The notes below the pieces were generated by a model. The model did not search any database and was not told where the DNA came from. It saw only the letters and a program-made list of their open reading frames with translations. Made by a program: the position numbers and the translations under genes. This document shows positions 11,616-23,717 of a stretch of 64,000 bases of DNA, one piece after another. How positions within the stretch are numbered: position 1 is the first letter of the stretch; each line of letters opens with the position of its first letter. The DNA lies in assembly GCA_022376515.1 (NCBI GenBank), contig WTXI01000002.1:1364001-1428000 (forward strand), written 5' to 3'. The DNA is from Lactifluus volemus (lineage: Eukaryota > Basidiomycota > Agaricomycetes > Russulales > Russulaceae).

Positions 11616-14600
11616 CTATGTGATGTGTGATACGGCTACTGGCGACGGTGGTTCGGGGTTAGGCACACGCAAGTGGGACAAATCCTCGCCGACGACCTCT
11701 GTGATATTTCGTATGGGCTCTCCCTGGATCACCTTCTGCACTTCTTCCATGTCGAGTGTCTCGTGTTCTATAAGTGCGAGAGCAAGCTTATACACGCTCT
11801 TTAGCGAGGGGATCAGAGGCCAAGACAAGAGGGAACGCACTAGATGCAATTCTTCCTGCTTCGATCGGAGAAGTGAAAAGACTCTGGCTTGGCCGGCTTG
11901 AAGCAATCTTGTGTGAAGAACGCAATCATAAGTGAGATGACCACCGAACCAGCGTGGATGAAACCCACCTGCGTACTTCACCCTCAACCTCCTCCCGCTT
12001 GCTCGCGGACAGGTCCTCTTCTCTATCGTTAAGAAATACCGGACCGATCTTTTCCGAGTATCCCCAATACTGTATGACATCACAAAGCGTCATCTCGTCG
12101 CTGTAATTGGCATATAAAGTTGAGTAAGACTTGCCTTTACCATCCGAGTCGCGGTGATAGTCGCCTTTTGTAGATCGGATGACGCGCCACTCGTCACATT
12201 CTCGGAGCCAAAAATGAGCTCTTCTGCGACACGACCGCCAAGCGCAACGTCTATGTCAGCCAAAAATTCTTTCTGTGTTACCATTAGTCTGTCGTCGTTT
12301 GGTAGTTGGGATGTCTGATCCGATCCACTCTCGTCAACATTTTTGGGGGTAGGATGGAAAGTGAGACGTACGACTCCAAGTGCGTGTCCGCGTGGCATGC
12401 AAGTGACTTTGTGCAAGGGCATCGCACCTTCGGTGTAGAGAGCCGTGAGAGCATGGCCGCCCTCGTGATATGCCGTGAGACGCTTGACTCGTTCGTCGAT
12501 ATACGAGCTGCGTCGTTCCGCGCCCATCACAAGGCGGTCCTACGTGCGCGGGCACACATTGAAGTCAGTACAATGGGCAACGATGAATGAAGAGAAACTA
12601 GTGCAGACCTTGGCCCATTCCAGGTGCCTCAAATCAACTGCCTTGCACCCTTCTTTCGAAGCCTGAATGGCAGCTTGACTATAAAAACGTCGACCTTGGC
12701 GGTTAACACCAGGTTGAACGGGAGCTGCCGATGGCAAAGTGAAACGTACTTGACCATGTTCTGCAAGTCGGCACCAGAGAAGCCTGGGGTGCCTCGTGCC
12801 AAAATCATGGGATCAACATCAGGGCCGGTGATGATTTCCTTCATGTGGTGCACCAGGATCTGTGCGCGTCCGCGGATGTCAGGTAGGGGGACAGCGATAT
12901 GTCTGTCAAAACGTCCCGGTCGAATGAGAGCTCTGTAATTTTAAGCACCCACAAAAGACACGTTGAGGCTTTTAAAAATATATCGGTTTAACATCGCGTA
13001 CGCACTCGTCGAGGGACTCGGGGAAATTAGTGGCAGCGATGACAATCACTCCTTCATCTTGCAGGAATCCGTCCATCTCTACAAGCAACTGGTTGAGAGT
13101 CTGCTTCATGTACTGCTGGTCACGCGCGCTGCGCTTGCCGCCGACGGCGTCGAGCTCGTCAATGAATATAATCGCGGGCTGCTTTTTCCGCGCCGTCGCG
13201 AATAGTTCGCGTACGCGTTTGGCGCCAACGCCGACAAACATCTCGTCAAACTCGGAGCTTTGTGCTTGCGTTGGGATGGCAAGTTGAGTAAGAACACAGG
13301 TACGCACCCCGACGCAAAAAGGAACGGAACGCCGGCCTCACCGGCCACGGCTCTCGCAAGCATCGTCTTTCCCGTTCCAGGTTCACCAGTGAGGAGCACA
13401 CCCTTTGGGAGCTTCCCACCGAGCTCGGCGAATCTTGTCGGGTCCTTCAAGAACGCGACCACGTCTTTAAGCTCTTCTTTGGCCTCGTCGACACCGTGCA
13501 CATCGCTGAAGCGAACAGGCTTGCTCGATTCGTGAGCCTCGAATTCAGATTGACGGGGAGCTGCCTTGACGAGCCCCGAGTTCTCGACCACGACGGATAG
13601 CGCAGTGAGAATGACTGCAGATAAGTCGATTACCACGCAACATAAAGAAAAAGAAAGGGGGGGGACTTACAAAAAGTGGCTATGCCAGCAAAGACCAAAA
13701 AGCGCGCAAAACTCGGGATCCATGCACCTTTACCTGCTGACGATAAACTACATCGGTCAAAACATGATACAAAGGTATATGACTCACGTTCTCTGATTAT
13801 GACATGAACCGGATTCTCGTTACCTCCCTGTTTGCCAGCGCCGAGTGCTGCGAGAAGCTTGACCATGTCCGGGGACAGTGGTTGGCCTGGGGAACCCAAC
13901 CCCTCGATAGATGGAGGAACGTGTTCGACAGTGGTGCCTGCGAGGACCGAGGAGGCGATTTGTTGACTACGGGAGACGATCGGGGACGGTATTGGGGTAA
14001 CTGGTGGCTCTTCTGGTGCAGATGGAACTTGCGACGGATCGGCTTGCTGTGTGGGAGCGGGAGTAGGAGCGAGTGATGGTGTGGTGAGCGGGTGGGCGGC
14101 GAGGAGAGATTCGCGCCTGCGCACTGCAGGATTGATCGATGCTTCCTTCTTCATCTTGAGCAGAGCCTGGAGGTAATGCTCGAAAGCCTTGTCTGAATGA
14201 AGGAGGGGGGAGCAGGATCCTAAAGTTTGACGGCATCATGGGTCCAGGGTCAGGAAACACCGCACGAGAAAGGACGAGAGAGGGGGAGACGAACAAATTC
14301 AGTCATCCTCTCCCATCGGTTTACTATGAGCTCGTATGCAGGTTGGATGTTCGTGTCCGAGAGAGCCTTGAAGAGGGCAAGCTGTTTTTCGACATCATGA
14401 GGATGTACGTTCGCATCTACTTCTATCCTTGCGACGTGAGCTACCGCGTGGGGCGAAGGAGTGGGAGAAGGCTTTGAAGAGAATATTGAACCGAGAGAGA
14501 TGGAACGAGATGGGATGAGTAAAAGTTGGGTATGATGGTGCGGAAAGGAGAGACGGGAGCTGAGAGAGAGAGAAGTGTTAAATGGGTGAGTTTTGTGACA

Positions 14601-14675
14601 GAATGGGACCGAATGTAGAGCTCTGGACTGATGCCGAGCTATCGTGAACAGTCTGAAGCCGAACAAAGTGGTCAT
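11616..14675 (-). CDS. YME1: Mitochondrial i-AAA protease, Yme1/FtsH type
   Basis: ATP-dependent membrane metalloprotease (M41) of the inner mitochondrial membrane, facing the intermembrane space, which degrades misfolded or unassembled proteins. Start ATG at 14675 opens a basic, serine-rich presequence. A Pro/Ala-rich linker follows, then a transmembrane segment near [17 protein letters not shown] and VVENSGLV. The AAA domain has Walker [10 protein letters not shown], the pore loop FVGVGA, Walker [13 protein letters not shown] and the second region of homology RPGRFDRHI. The protease domain has the zinc motif HEGGH in [15 protein letters not shown] and the downstream [15 protein letters not shown]. 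About ten exons; all joins checked keep frame (for example ALG joined to TSQLPNDDR). The canonical GPPGTGKT has become GEPGTGKT. It shares a 64-bp promoter region with the next gene. Confidence 0.94.
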
Positions 14676-14739
14676 CTCGAGCGAAGACAAAGTCAAAAGT
14701 TTGGACCCGCGTTTAGCTTCAAGCGAGAGTCACGTGCGA
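14676..14739. promoter_or_regulatory. 64-bp bidirectional promoter
   Basis: Start codons of YME1 (-, 14675) and the GCIP-like gene (+, 14740) are 64 bp apart. The true transcription starts may lie inside the opposite gene's leader. No TATA box is seen, consistent with constitutive expression of both. Confidence 0.45.
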
Positions 14740-15945
14740 ATGAAAATGTCCTCCTCCGAGTCCGACACCGACACCGACCTCGTTCAACATTTACTCACTT
14801 TACTCTTGAGCACGTCCACAGATGCCATCGCTCATCTTCATTCAAAACCGGATTCACAAATATCACCCCTCTCTGCACTCCGCACTGATTTCCTCTCTCT
14901 ACTCTCCGTCCTCTATTCAAACACCACAAAACTCTCGATCGCCCTAAACCCTTCTAGCCCTGTCTACTCTGCTGCCGTTACTCCTCTGAAGGATCTCATA
15001 ACCCACTCGTCCACGCTCGCTTCCAATGCGTCGCTATTCCTCCCCGACGTCCACGGTCGCACGCTCACCGCCGAAGTACATTCCACGGCCAAGGGTGTCC
15101 TTACGGCTCTTCAAGAGCTCGCCCGCGCCCACCTCTCCCTCCTCGCCAAACCTACTACGAGGCATAAAATCGACGCAAGTCAGAGTCGATCTTCGGGAAA
15201 CGACGAATATCTCGCCAAGACGGGCGTCGTTCACGAGCTGATCAGACAAGCCAAAGCCGGCCTCTCGAAAACCAATCTAATCGCTGTCCATAAGCGCTGG
15301 CGTGAACATTCTGAAATTATCGCCGATGCGGCCTCAACGCTCGAGGTTGAGACTTTCCTCCCTGAGGGGGATGAGGACGAGGACGAGCTTGATGACGGTT
15401 GGGACGATCTCGAGCTCGATCTTCACGACGCGGGAAAGCAGAGCCCAGAGCAAATTCAACTCGCGAAGAAAGTGCGCACGCATCCTAACCTCCTCCCTAA
15501 CAATTCTCGGGCCTTCCTAATCGTGGGCCTCCCCCACCCCCCCTTTTAGATCTTGATCGTCGCTCAATGCACTTCGACGCTCTTTGACGATGTTCTCAGT
15601 GTCCTCTTGGTCACTTCACGTCCCTCCTCGGCCCAGACGCCGCCGCCACCACCAGATGCCCTACTGGACGATCTACTAGATTCGGCTGCGCCGCTCGTAG
15701 CTGCGATGGACAACCTAGCCACGCAGGTCTATGGCACCGCGGAGGAAAATCCGTCTTACCTGAGCGAAGCACGTAACGAATTTGCTCGTGCCCTGATCCC
15801 CGTGATCGCTGCCGTGAAGAATTTTTGGAAAGGCAAGGAGGATCCACGCCCGGCAAGGTCGAAGGGCAGTCGGGCGTATTTCGTTGAGCAGTTTGTACAA
15901 TTGAATGTAGCTGTCGAATCTGTGCAATGGGTGATCCCAACATGA
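14740..15945 (+). CDS. GCIP / cyclin-D1-binding protein 1-like protein
   Basis: Two exons, 14740-15471 and 15550-15945, joined through a 78-bp intron (gtgcgc..ttttag) into 375 residues. The sequence is helical, with the pattern of the GCIP (Grap2 and cyclin-D interacting) family: LQHLLTLL-type N-terminal helices, a middle segment VVHELIRQAKAGLSKTNL, an acidic stretch EGDEDEDELDDGWDDLELD, and C-terminal helices VAAMDNLATQVYGT and VIAAVKNFW. Members in animals bind cyclin D and HLH factors; the fungal role is not established. I start at MKMSSSESD; an upstream in-frame extension to 14644 would overlap YME1 and is unlikely. The frame is intact. Confidence 0.75.
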
Positions 15946-16298
15946 GTTCTGAAGAGCGTCCAATGGATGGACAACTAGTGATGGCCATCTTTTACCACCA
16001 GGACTGGCCCACTCGAGTGCGTAGCAATGAATCGTTGTTAACATCCGTACGTGTCGTCGAGTAAGCAATACGAAAGTAAGTGTGAAAAAGTCCCATTAGC
16101 TTCGTTGGTCGTAAGTGAAAAGTCCGGTTTAAAAAAAACACCGTAGGAGAAACGTCATCCAAGAAAAGATATCGTCCAAAACACTCGTGTACGTCCACTC
16201 GCAGCAGATGAAGGTGACAAGAAATCATGAAATCCAACCAAGAAAAAGCAACATGACCGTGTCTGAAAAGGTCATCGACAATGGGAAGATACGCGAAT
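15946..16298. other. Convergent intergenic spacer
   Basis: Lies between the 3' ends of the GCIP-like gene and the GH5-like gene. It must hold both 3' UTRs. Apart from an A8 run near 16131-16138, nothing is recognisable. Confidence 0.5.
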
Positions 16299-18496
16299 TT
16301 ATGAAATGCCTTGCTTCGCGGTCTTCAGGGTTTGCTGCGCAGCAGTTTGGCCAGTGCTACCACAATGTTAGTCCAGTTATCAGTTATCACTGTACAGCGC
16401 GACGACATACCCCTGAATTCCGTAGCCGTCGTTAGGGGAGTAACCCTGTGTTCCTCCCGCGGTTGAACCCTGCACGACAGTGCCGCTCTGGGCCTGCAGT
16501 CCCTGTGAAGACCACTAAAAAAAGGGTTAATTGTTGTGGAAAAACTGTAGCCAGCCGCTGACCTGGTATTGACCCATTCCACTGATACCGGTGCTGCGCG
16601 CAACTGCAGGGACATGTGGGTCAGCAATCGACTGCAGCGCGCATATAGCTGCAACATCACTGACTTTGCGTTAGCCATGCTTGATACGCAACGTTACGCT
16701 CGTCGTCAGTGAGACCCATTCCCACTGTCCCAGCCTGGCCTGCAGGGAAAGAGCCTCTTTAAGACGAATGATAGTAAAGCACTAGATAGCGAAACCACTT
16801 GCGCTTCCGATTCGGCGGTACAACGGGGGTTGTGCCATTGAATTGGACAAAATTATCCACGTTGTTATGAGTAAGAAGACCGAACGCAGTGAGGACCACT
16901 GGCTTGCGAATGCTACACAGCGAAAGGCTGGCATCAGGCGGACAGACAATAGTTGGAAAAGGGAGGAGACTCACCTGAGGCCAATGTCACCTTGTGCCTG
17001 GATCCATTCAATACCTAGTTGTACGGCATCTTCAAAGCTGGCACTTGGAGAAAGGAATGGAGTATTTGTGGGTGAATAATTGTTCTGATCGGGGAACAGC
17101 TGGAATGAACTGAAATCGATCTCAGGAATGTTCAGAATATCTTCAGTGTCCACCCCGAAGCTCCCGTCAAACGCAGGACCTGGGACGGTGTTCCATCGTT
17201 TTGCCTCCGCTAAGGGGCACCACTTAGCGTGCGATGCAGGAAGGAAAACGAGAACATACATGGTGCCGTCCAACGACCACGAATGTTCACAGTGTCGCGA
17301 CTATCTGGGGCACGGGATGCAGCGCGTCGTCCGTTGGTAATCATTCGACGTAGCTTTGAGGTTAAACGACCGCCCGTTGTGCGCTTATGAGCGCTTCCGG
17401 AGGGCTGTGGTTGAGCCTGCCGTGAGGGGTTGACTTTGTGAACATTTTGGGACATGTGGGGCATAAGAAGCCGTGGGTCCTGCACGAATCGGAAATCAGA
17501 AAGCCAGCAAAGCGAGTGGAAAAAAAAGTGCAAGCGGACCCAGAGGTGATGAGATGATTGGGATCGATGGAGCGAACGTGCTTAGCAAGCTCTGCGTGCC
17601 ACTGGGTGACGACGGTCGTCACGCAGGAACTGGAAGTGGAGACGGTCGAGCTGCAGCGTGGATCATTGGCTAGCTCCCAGGCAAGGATGGCAGAATTATT
17701 GACGAAGCGCGAGATTACGGCTGTAGTATAGTTCTTGAAGAAGCCCTTGATGGTGTTGCTACTGTAGAATTCGTCATGTGTCTTTGCAATGCCGAACTCC
17801 TGAATGTAACTGTCTATACCGCCTAAAGTAATAACCGGTTAACAAATGGTGACTGAGCGCCCGTGGGCGATAGATGGTTACCGTAATTGTTGGAAAGAAA
17901 GTTGCGCGGGAGAGTAGTGGCCCAACGTCGTGCGGGAGACGTAGGGACATCGGTAGGGCCCCAGTTGTTGGTCAAAACGAAGATGACATAAATATTGTGC
18001 TTTGCAGCGAGCTTTACCACGGTATCCAAACGCTGTAGACCATTCGGGCCGGTGTTTATCGTTGTGGTACCATTTGCAATAACCTGGAGGAAACTACCCG
18101 ATTGCGGAACTGAGGTGACATCTATGCGGGGTAGTAATTTACCGAGAATGAAGAAAAGAAGGGATCGACAGTGGCCCTTACCGTTGAATGCCCAAGTCCT
18201 AACAACACTGATACCAGTCGCGGACATGTTGGCCAGGGTAGCGTCGATATCTTGATCAGAATTCAGGAAGGGTAACCAATAAGCATTAGTTGCGATGAAG
18301 GAAAACCTGCTAGAAGGGGGTGAGGTGGGAGTGTTAAGATAAAAAGATGAGAGTACGGACGAGCCATTGGGAAACAAAAAATCGTTTCCCGAAGTAGTGA
18401 TAAAAGAGGAGTGAGTATTCCTAGGGACTATCTGGGTCCGGGAAGCAAGAACGGGGGAGAGCAGGGCGGCGAAGAGGGAAAGGAGAGGGAACGCAT
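16299..18496 (-). CDS. Secreted GH5_7-like (mannanase-fold) protein lacking both catalytic glutamates
   Basis: Resembles fungal endo-beta-1,4-mannanases of GH5 subfamily 7: RFSFIATNAYWLP, TGISVVRTWAFNG, RLDTVVKLAAKHNIYVIFVLTNNW and FNGTTPVV-type loops in order over at least seven exons. A hydrophobic signal segment (FPLLSLFAALLSPVLA) precedes the mature chain. The acid/base motif, normally ANEPRC, reads ANDPRC, and the nucleophile motif, normally EEFG, reads TAFG. It is therefore probably catalytically inactive or a carbohydrate binder. Two apparent base losses: the signal peptide frame has no Met unless one T is added just after the ATG at 18496, and a C is missing at 17426-17429 (plus-strand gggg), before the IRGRWTA segment. 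The last exon (QTAAQQTLKTAKQ, stop at 16299) is my best estimate. Confidence 0.82.
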
Positions 18497-18654
18497 GGGG
18501 GAAATTCCTCACTCAAGACCAAGGAAGGCAGCCAAGAAAGGGTCGGCCTTTAGTATTTTTCCATATATTATATTAAAAACAGTGAGAGGGGTGCCCTCTT
18601 TCAATGTTATCGTTATCGGGTTCCTGAACTGAAACAAGCCGGATCGGTTCGCTC
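18497..18654. promoter_or_regulatory. Divergent promoter between GH5-like and TPR genes
   Basis: 158 bp between start codons. It contains AT-rich TATATTATATTAAAA near 18564-18578, which could serve the minus-strand GH5-like gene. Confidence 0.35.
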
Positions 18655-20172
18655 ATGTTTCGACCGCACCTCCACCGTACAAGGCTATTCCCGTCAGCTC
18701 CCTTTCCTTCACGTCCTCACTCTAATCCTGTCTCTCCTTGGCTTCGAGTTCAATCACATGGTGCCACCACTCACTCTCGGAATCCTTTCTCTTTATATGT
18801 CAAATGGTCTCTCGTAGCCTTTTCAGGAATCGGTCTCACCTTCCTCTCTGCCGTCCAGTAACCCACCTTTGGATCGAAAAGGTCGAATTTGCTCCCGAAT
18901 CAGATCAAAACTGCATACAATGGAGTGGGACCAGACAGCAGAGCGATGGGGTCAATCCCAAATCGGAGGCACCGATCCCTCCCTGGCTTCATGGCAAGAT
19001 TTGGCATCCGTAGCGCGTGGCTAGAGCATTATTGGACATCTCCCGGCACTTTGAAACAAGTCAATCCTCCTTCCGATAGAATCACCTCTTTCGATGGCAC
19101 ACCACCCGTTGAGCGGCGTCTGGAGACCACACGGAGTGTCCTCGACTACGTTCTGGACATAGCCTTACCAAAAGAGTCTGCCGGCCTTTTGAGCCCTCAG
19201 ACAGTCACAGATATTTTGATTCGTCGTGCTGACGTGTCAGAACGAATGGGAACTAAAGAAGGTCTAACCGATGCACGGTACGACCTGCAGCGCGTATGGA
19301 ATCGATTGGCTGCCAAAGGTTCACTTGCATCGCACGTTGCACTCAAATTGGGTGACTTGAATTTTCGACTGGGCGATTCGGACAGTGCCCTTGCTTGGTG
19401 GGCTCGTTGTATTCGCACATCGACAGAGTCAACACAAACCACCACTCTCGTTCCCGTTCTCCCCACCTCCCCACCCTCTTCGCCTGCAGATCAGCGCATC
19501 CTCGCGTCTGCTCTCGTTTCTCTCTCCGCTTTCTACGCGACCTCCGGAAAACTACGCCAGGCGCAAGCTTTGGAAGAATCTGCGCTCACCCTCCTTGGTT
19601 TCATCCGAGCTCCGTCATCCTCATCACCGCCACAAACACTCCATGACTTATACATCCTTCATCGTACCTCATTGATATCGATTCACTTGGCAGAAGTACT
19701 ATATGCTTTGAAAAATCCACCAACTCAATCTATCAAGTCATTATCACAGGCCGCTCAGTCATCCGAACGAGTTGCCTTTGCGCTGGCCGGACTGCCTTCG
19801 ACTCACCCAAAGGCACCAGGTTCCAAAATACCTCATCCACCCAATACAGACGCGCCACTGATTCCAGAATATTCAAAGTCCGTTTCGATGAAAAAGCCTG
19901 CCAAGAGCTTGCTCCGGGACGCACGTCGTTCCGCTGCCGAGGCTTGGAATCTTCTAGGCATATTGCATGAAGGCAAAGGTGATATTCAATCGCTAAAAAC
20001 TTCTCTCGATTGCTATGAGCGCGCTTTGGGATGGGCTGGAATAGCTAGCAATGGAAATGGGAAAACAGGGGAAGGGACCCTGGAGGTAGAATGGCAGGCG
20101 CTGTGGAGGAATTACGGACGGGTCCGGGATGTTCTAGATCTACACTCCAAGACCGCGGAAGGTCGAAAGTGA
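18655..20172 (+). CDS. TPR-like protein, probably mitochondrial; three apparent base losses near its 5' end
   Basis: The ATG at 18655 opens an Arg/Ser/Pro-rich presequence, then a membrane segment (WSLVAFSGIGLTFLSAV). Three frames must be joined to continue: VTHLWIEKVEFAPESDQN, then WEWDQTAERWG..GGTDPSLA, then FMARFGIRSAWLEHYW. Each join needs one extra base: near 18854, in a GG run at 18922-18923, and in a TT run at 18988-18989. From there one frame runs unbroken to 20172. It holds helical repeats, with MGTKEGLTDARYDLQRVW, LKLGDLNFRLGDSDSALAWW, LSAFYATSGKLRQAQALEESA and EAWNLLGILHEGKGD, characteristic of TPRs. Similar proteins in mushrooms are annotated only as TPR-like. A role in the mitochondrial inner membrane is an inference from the N-terminus. 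Confidence 0.75.
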
Positions 20173-20345
20173 CTCGCTCGCTCACCATTACGAGATAATG
20201 TAGGTTCGGTCTGTCCTGGCCGCCGTAGTTTGATAATTTGATAGGCGATCATGATTACGCACCTGCGCCTATCCTTCATCGATCAACCGCGCGCATCTTC
20301 CTACAGAGTTACTCTATACTTACATGAGCGAGTGCGACTTTTGAA

Positions 20346-23300
20346 ATGTCTTCAACCGCTTTATCTTCAGACCGTTTTCTCACCGACCTCAATGCGCCAA
20401 TTGTGAGCCTCCAAGTTGAACAGGCTTTCTCACAACTGAGGTAAATGCCCGTTGCTTCCCTCAAGTTTCACCTAGCATCGTACTAATATCGGTCACTCAT
20501 CCCCCCCCTCTTTTTTGCATTACAGTTCTACAGAAAAGAAGTATGCTCATTACCTGAGCGAGGCTTCTTGGGCAGGCGCTCGGATTATCTTGGGGCAGTG
20601 GACCCCATATACCGAGAAGCTGTATGATCTGTTGATCCTCGCGTTCAGCGAGAACGGGACGCTTACCAACATGAACGCGCTCAAAGAGAAATCCGGTCTC
20701 TCGCAAGACGAGTGGGACCGTGTGCTCGAGTTTGCTAGCCAAGTAAAATTACCTCACATCCGTGCGCCCCCCCCTCCCTTCCCCGCTGACGCCGTCGGTA
20801 CCCTTCGTATAGACATTGTCCAACCTTGCAAATTATAAAAGTTTCGGTTTCACAAAGTTCGTTCCGCGTGTTTCGTCGGACAAGTTGGCCGCCGTGGTCG
20901 AAAAGTCGCCCAATGCGGCGAATGCTGTCCCACTTTGGAATCAAGTGCGAAATTTACCCGCGGATTCACCGCAACAGCACTGAACAACGCGTTTTTATCT
21001 TATTCGTATAGTTGAAAGAACACATCTATGCTTTGGAGCCTGAAGCGAGTCTATTCATCGGCAAGCGTGCCCTTGGCCAAGTCAGCAATTACTACCCCGG
21101 TGTACCCATCACGGACGATGAAGTTGCCGCAGTTCAGACTGCTGCTGAGAAGATGGGAATAGACATACTCAATACTCGGTATGTATCCCCATCTGCAACT
21201 TGCGTTTTCTGCTTTATAACCGGGGTTGTCACGTAGCGTCCAGAAGAATGGCCCGAGAGATTTCGTCCTCCTGATCGCATCTGCGGATACCCAACCGGAT
21301 GTGGTGCACAATTTCACGCACGACGGCGGCGATTCCAAACTGACCGTCAGGTATGGCGACTTTTCCGGGCCATTGTCTCGCGCAGTGAGAGCTCTTACTG
21401 AGGTACGCCCGACACATAAACGCGCCGTTGTCGATGTTTTCTGCTGACATGCTGTTACTGTAGGCGAAGAATTACGCCGCCAACGAAAATCAGAGGGCCA
21501 TGATCGAGGAATACATAGCTTCGTACGTGCTCCCTGCTCCACATGATTTAGCGCAGCTTGAGCTGATTTGAGCCGCGTGTCCAGATTTCGGAGCGGGTCC
21601 ATAGAGAGACATAAGGAGGGTTCCAGACATTGGGTCAAGGACATCGGTCCAGTGGTAGAGAGTTACATTGGGTTCGTCGAAACATACGTGGATCCTTACG
21701 GCGGTCGTGCCGAGTGGGAAGGTGAACCCCACATGATCTGCTGCCGGGCCTTTTTACTCATATTGGCTCAGGCTTTACGGCCGTTGTGAACAAGGAGCTG
21801 AGCGCAAAGTACGAAACGCTCGTGAACAATGCGCCCAAGCTTATCGAAGGCCTGCCTTGGGGGACGGACTTTGAGGTTGATGTTTTCAAGAAGCCAGACT
21901 TCACCGCTCTTGAAGTGCTGTCATTCGCCACGGGCGGTACGCAAACTTGTCATTCTCTATCGGTTCAGTTCAGAGTGACGGTATTATCTTCCAAGGCATT
22001 CCTGCTGGCATCAACGTAAGCGCTTCGTGTCGTCCGCAGTTTCACATAACTGAACAGATTACCTTTTAGATTCCTGTAAGAATTTTTGCTTCGGTGTTTT
22101 GCTGGCATGTTGGAATGACGCTCTTCCCAAGAATTACTATGATATCCGAGAATCAGATGGGTTCAAGAACGTCTCCCTTGCCAACGTCTTGAGCGCCAAG
22201 TCTCCTGGTAAGGAATGAGCGTAGCGGCCTCACTCTAGCAATTTTATATCGATTTGCTAGACGAATTTCCCTTCGTCCATCCTGATGACCTTGTCCTGTA
22301 CAAGAAGTGGGAAACCAAGTCTTTCGAAGTGCAGGTCGCAAACCATGAACTACTGGGTCACGGCTCGGGGAAGTTGTTCAAGGAAGAGGCTGATGGGACG
22401 AAAAACTTCGACCCCAAGAAGGTATGATTCCCTGACACGACCTTCGCTCAGTCATCGTAACTCTATCGAAAGGTGATCAACCCCCTTACCGGTAAACCGG
22501 TGTGAGTTCTGCGTCGCTGCACAGTTTATGCGGTCTGTTTGAACCACTCATCTTCAGTTCGTCTTGGTACAAACCGGGTCAAACACCTGGTTCCGTACTC
22601 GGAGAGGTCTCTTCTTCTATGGAAGAATGTCGAGCAGAGACAGTATCACTCTTCCGTAAGCTTCTTCCCCTAACCCCACCGGCCTCTTCCCCGAGGGTCT
22701 TGACGTTATTTCCTCCCCCGCCTCTCTCCAGTTGTCAGCAATACCGAAATTCTGGAAGTTTTTGGCGTGAGCCATTTTCAGTCCTGATTTGGGATAAACT
22801 CCAGTACAGCATTTTTACATCGAGCACTCCAGATCACGGATAAGAAGGATGTGGATGACATACAGTACATCACCTTCCTCACGATGGCTCGGGCTGGCCT
22901 GAGGGCGCTAGAGTTCTATGACCCCGCGACAAGAAAGCACGGACAAGCCCACATGCAGGCCCGGTCTGTCACATGTACTACTACCCACGTCATCGAACGT
23001 TTTTGCTCACGAGCTTTTGCAGCCTTGGGATCACCCAACATCTCATCAAGGGCGGTATTGCTAGGCTCGAAGAGGTCCGAGGCGCGGACGGTGTTTTAGA
23101 TGATGTGTTCATCCGGGTGCGGCGGCAATGTTCACATCATGTTTGAAGGGGAGAAGCGTTTGGCTTAAGCGCCGGTTTAGGTTGACCGCGGCAAGGCGCT
23201 CTCGCATGGTAAAGAAGTCGTCGGTAAGCTCCTCGTCGACCTGCAGGTGCGGAAGAGCACCGCCGATGGACCTGGCGCGCGCCAGTTCTATACCCACCTG

Positions 23301-23540
23301 ACAGACCCGTTATCTGGTTGGGACAAGGAGATCCGTAACGTGGTCTTGAAGAAGAAAACGGTGGGTCGAATTTCGTGACCCTGCTCTTTGAGAACGCTCG
23401 GCTGATCATTTACTCCTGCGCAGCCCCGGAAGCTATTTGTTCAACCGAACACTTTCGTACAGGGAGGTGAGGTCATCCTGAGAGACTATCCTCTTACCCC
23501 TGCGGGTGTTATCCAAAGCTTTATCGAGCGCAAAGTGTAA
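20346..23540 (+). CDS. DPP3: Dipeptidyl peptidase III (M49 zinc exopeptidase)
   Basis: Cytosolic zinc peptidase that removes dipeptides from the N-termini of short peptides. About 17 exons, all joined without frame loss. Visible family marks are SFGFTKFVPRV, SPNAANAVPLWNQ, EPEASLFIGKRALGQVSNYYPG, YIGFVETYVDPYGGRAEWEG, GLPWGTDFEVDVFKKPDF and GIPAGINIPNYYDIRE. The zinc motif HELLGH with GSGK is present, as is the third-ligand motif EECRAET. The segment INIPNYYD requires a 6-nt exon (ATTCCT, 22070-22075) flanked by ttttag and gtaaga. The C-terminus has LGITQHLIKGGIARLEEVRG and FVQPNTFVQGGEVILRDYP. The stop is at 23538-23540. Introns are 48-80 bp. No sequence errors are evident across 3.2 kb, in contrast to several neighbours. 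Confidence 0.96.
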
Positions 23541-23717
23541 TGCTTAAGGGCACTTCTTTTGCGGATGGGATCTAAAATGTACGCTACTGATGTGGGTGAA
23601 TGGAAGCCTAGCGACTTCTAGGTATACACTATATTTTACATGCAAGGATATCTAAGATCACTCTAGTAGATGACGGAATCTCGCTTGAAGCCCATGAGGG
23701 GTGTGGGGTGTACAGGG

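Noticed and set aside
18889..20172. Separate gene starting inside the TPR gene
   Set aside because: The upstream frames read as the expected N-terminus of the same family, with a presequence and membrane segment, so one gene with base losses is simpler.
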